A stretch of DNA of 64,000 bases from Burkholderia pyrrocinia. GTDB taxonomy: Bacteria > Pseudomonadota > Gammaproteobacteria > Burkholderiales > Burkholderiaceae. Below the pieces are notes generated by a model. It did not search any database. It was not told the origin of the DNA and was given only the letters and a program-made list of their open reading frames with translations. Positions 62,389-64,000 of this stretch are shown here, piece by piece. The stretch is taken from assembly GCF_003330765.1 (NCBI RefSeq), contig NZ_CP024904.1:558001-622000 (forward strand), written 5' to 3'. The translations under genes were made by a program, and so were the position numbers. Each line of letters starts with the position of its first letter. The first letter of the stretch is position 1.

Positions 62389-64000
62389 ATGCGAAGAACA
62401 ACCTCCGTCACCCCAGCAGTGCAATCGGCCCATCCCGCACCGACCGACCACAGCGCCGATGCCGCACAACAGCAACCGGCCGCGACCGACTCCAGCGCCA
62501 CGCCGCAGCCGCGCCGCACGCTCGGCGAACTGCTGGGCGGCAATCCCGGCGCGCCGACCGAAGCCGCGCCGCGCCGTCCTAACGGTGGCACCGGGAACTT
62601 CGCATCGAAGCTGAAAGGCCGCGCGCAACGCTTCATGCAGAAACGGCTCGTCAGCACGACCACGTCGGCGGTCGTCGTTTCCAGCACGCACACGGGTCGT
62701 CCGACCGCGCTGCCCGCGCGCGGCAACACGCGCATCGAATCGCATCCGGACTCGCCCGCGCTCGATACCCCCGCCCCCGACACGCCGCCGCCTCCGCTGC
62801 CGTCATCGCAGGAGCGGCGGCTCGCGCGCGTGATGAAGCAGACGTTCGATGCAGCCGCGTCGCCGGGCGCGGCGGTCCGCGACGACATCAAGCATGCGCT
62901 CGGGATGAAACCGGTGCACGACACGGCGCGGCTCGACGCGATGGGTTCCGGCGCCGGTTTCGAGCAATGGCTCGGCACGCGCTTCGGCGACACGCCGGCC
63001 GCGCACGCGTTGCACGCGGCACTCGCGCAGCCGTTCGCCGGCCACGACATGCGCGTGCCCGATGCGCTGCCGTTCGCGCCGCATGCGCTGCTGGCCGACG
63101 CGCTCGCGCAAGCGACGCACGCGCAGCCGGCTCGTGCCCATGCGGCGTTGACCGCGCTGCAGCGCGGCGCATTCCTGCCGTCGGCGTCGCTCGACGACGA
63201 TCCGGATGCCGATGTTTTCCACGATGCGCTCGACAGGCTCGATGATTCCGACGACGCGTTCGAAGATGCGATCGGCGACACGGCGCCATTCGACGCGCCG
63301 CTGCCGACGTCGCCGGCGTCGCCGCAGGCGCGTGCCGACGCATTCGCTGTCGCGCAGATCCTTGCCGACAGCGGCGCGGGCTTCGATGCGCTGGCCGCGT
63401 TGCTGCCGCCGCTGTCCGCGCCGCGCCGCGACGCGCTGCGCGACGTGCTGTCCGCGTCCGCGCAAATCGCGGCCGAGCGCGGCGAGGCGGCCGATCTCGC
63501 CGGCACGCTGCAACACGCGACGCAGGCCGCCGGCCAGCCGGCACGCGACACGCTCGCATGCAAGGCGCTGCGCGCGAGCCACGCACGGCTGGCCGGCGAT
63601 GCGCCGCTGTCGGCCGCCGACCGCACCGCACTGTTCGCGTGGCGCCAGGGCTTTCGCGACGATGGGCGGCACGGCATGCTGTCGCGCACGCGCGAGCGGC
63701 TCGCGAAGTTTCGCAAGTACGTGTCGCGCGCCGAAAGCCGCGACCGGATGAACCGCACCGCATTCGATCCGGCGCAGCCGCTCGCTTCCTCGCTGCGCGT
63801 CACCGGCAATGCGGTGCGGCGCGCGAAGCACGTGGTCCAGCGCGCGTTCGGCACCAAGAAATCGCCGCTCCTCGCGGCCGGTCGATACGGGACGATGGGC
63901 GCGCACCTGAAACACCCGGACGACGACCAGGCGCGGCTCGACACGCACCTCACGCAGGCAATCGACCTGCTGCGCGCGCATCTCGAGGAAGCGCACCCGC
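62389..64000 (+). CDS. Large candidate type III effector or translocon protein (partial, runs off window)
   Basis: An open frame of at least 537 codons from ATG 62389 to the window edge with no stop. The N-terminal 140 residues are Thr/Pro/Ser/Ala/Gln-rich and probably disordered (MRRTTSVTPAVQSAHPAPTD...), as in secreted effectors. A basic helix (FASKLKGRAQRFMQKRL) follows, then an Ala/Asp/Arg-rich helical body with no family I recognise; the tail includes GRYGTMGAHLKHPDDDQ. It has its own hrpII promoter and lies after hpaB, the slot of hrpF/popF in relatives. Confidence 0.75.
   Translation, partial: MRRTTSVTPAVQSAHPAPTDHSADAAQQQPAATDSSATPQPRRTLGELLGGNPGAPTEAAPRRPNGGTGNFASKLKGRAQRFMQKRLVSTTTSAVVVSSTHTGRPTALPARGNTRIESHPDSPALDTPAPDTPPPPLPSSQERRLARVMKQTFDAAASPGAAVRDDIKHALGMKPVHDTARLDAMGSGAGFEQWLGTRFGDTPAAHALHAALAQPFAGHDMRVPDALPFAPHALLADALAQATHAQPARAHAALTALQRGAFLPSASLDDDPDADVFHDALDRLDDSDDAFEDAIGDTAPFDAPLPTSPASPQARADAFAVAQILADSGAGFDALAALLPPLSAPRRDALRDVLSASAQIAAERGEAADLAGTLQHATQAAGQPARDTLACKALRASHARLAGDAPLSAADRTALFAWRQGFRDDGRHGMLSRTRERLAKFRKYVSRAESRDRMNRTAFDPAQPLASSLRVTGNAVRRAKHVVQRAFGTKKSPLLAAGRYGTMGAHLKHPDDDQARLDTHLTQAIDLLRAHLEEAHP

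Noticed and set aside
62364..63996. Minus-strand frames opposite the edge ORF
   Set aside because: The plus-strand frame has an hrpII promoter, a sensible N-terminus and effector-like composition; the minus frames are Ser/Ala/Arg-rich shadows without ribosome sites.

Overview
The window looks like part of a secondary chromosome of a Burkholderia-type betaproteobacterium. The DNA is very GC-rich and densely coded. It carries a BktB-type thiolase, a second primary-like sigma-70 factor, many AraC and TetR regulators, and a Hrp group 2 (Ralstonia/Xanthomonas type) type III secretion system. The assignment rests on gene families and order read from translations; no database search was possible.

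Layout, left to right. (1) 100-7511: a GAF histidine kinase diverges from a TetR regulator that leads a molybdenum hydroxylase set (FAD subunit, fused 2Fe-2S/molybdopterin subunit, MFS importer). (2) 7542-8321: a GNAT acetyltransferase. (3) 8441-12830: a deoxyribose catabolic locus (deoK, deoP, truncated deoX, deoR, deoC) with palindromic candidate operators. (4) 12982-16598: small membrane proteins, a DUF2071 protein, and a DUF1772/NmrA pair facing its TetR repressor. (5) 16661-25453: a leftward beta-oxidation region (acyl-CoA ligase, AraC regulator, DmdC-type acyl-CoA dehydrogenase, ETF-quinone oxidoreductase, BktB thiolase, 3-hydroxyacyl-CoA dehydrogenase). No enoyl-CoA hydratase is present. 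(6) 25766-29107: an AraC regulator and an OmpR/EnvZ-type two-component pair. (7) 29714-31708: an RpoD paralogue behind a near-consensus promoter. (8) 32036-39935: a complete aldoxime-nitrile-amide pathway. Fe-type nitrile hydratase and its CobW/P47K activator run left; an outer-membrane channel, haem aldoxime dehydratase, RHAmidase-type amidase and AraC regulator run right. (9) 39978-64000: a type III secretion island.

The secretion island has the Xanthomonas/Ralstonia operon order almost gene for gene: hrpB1-hrpB2-hrcJ-hrpB4-hrpB5-hrcN-hrpB7-hrcT leftward; hrcU-hrcV-hpaP-hrcQ-hrcR-hrcS-hpaA-hrcD-hrpD6-pilin candidate-hpaB rightward; then a long open frame in the hrpF/effector position that runs off the window. 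An HrpB-type AraC activator and the secretin hrcC lie on the left flank, next to a TonB-dependent receptor with a signalling-type N-terminal domain and a harpin-like gene. Five hrpII/PIP boxes (TTCG-N16-TTCG) were found, each followed exactly 32 bases later by a -10-like hexamer. They sit before the harpin-like gene, back to back between the two core operons, inside the start of hrcD, and before the edge ORF. They define a likely HrpB regulon, including two candidate secreted proteins.

Gene debris marks several junctions: an AraC C-terminal scrap upstream of deoK, a deoX cut off against deoR, and a BON-domain scrap beside a Cys/Trp-rich small ORF at the left edge of the secretion island.
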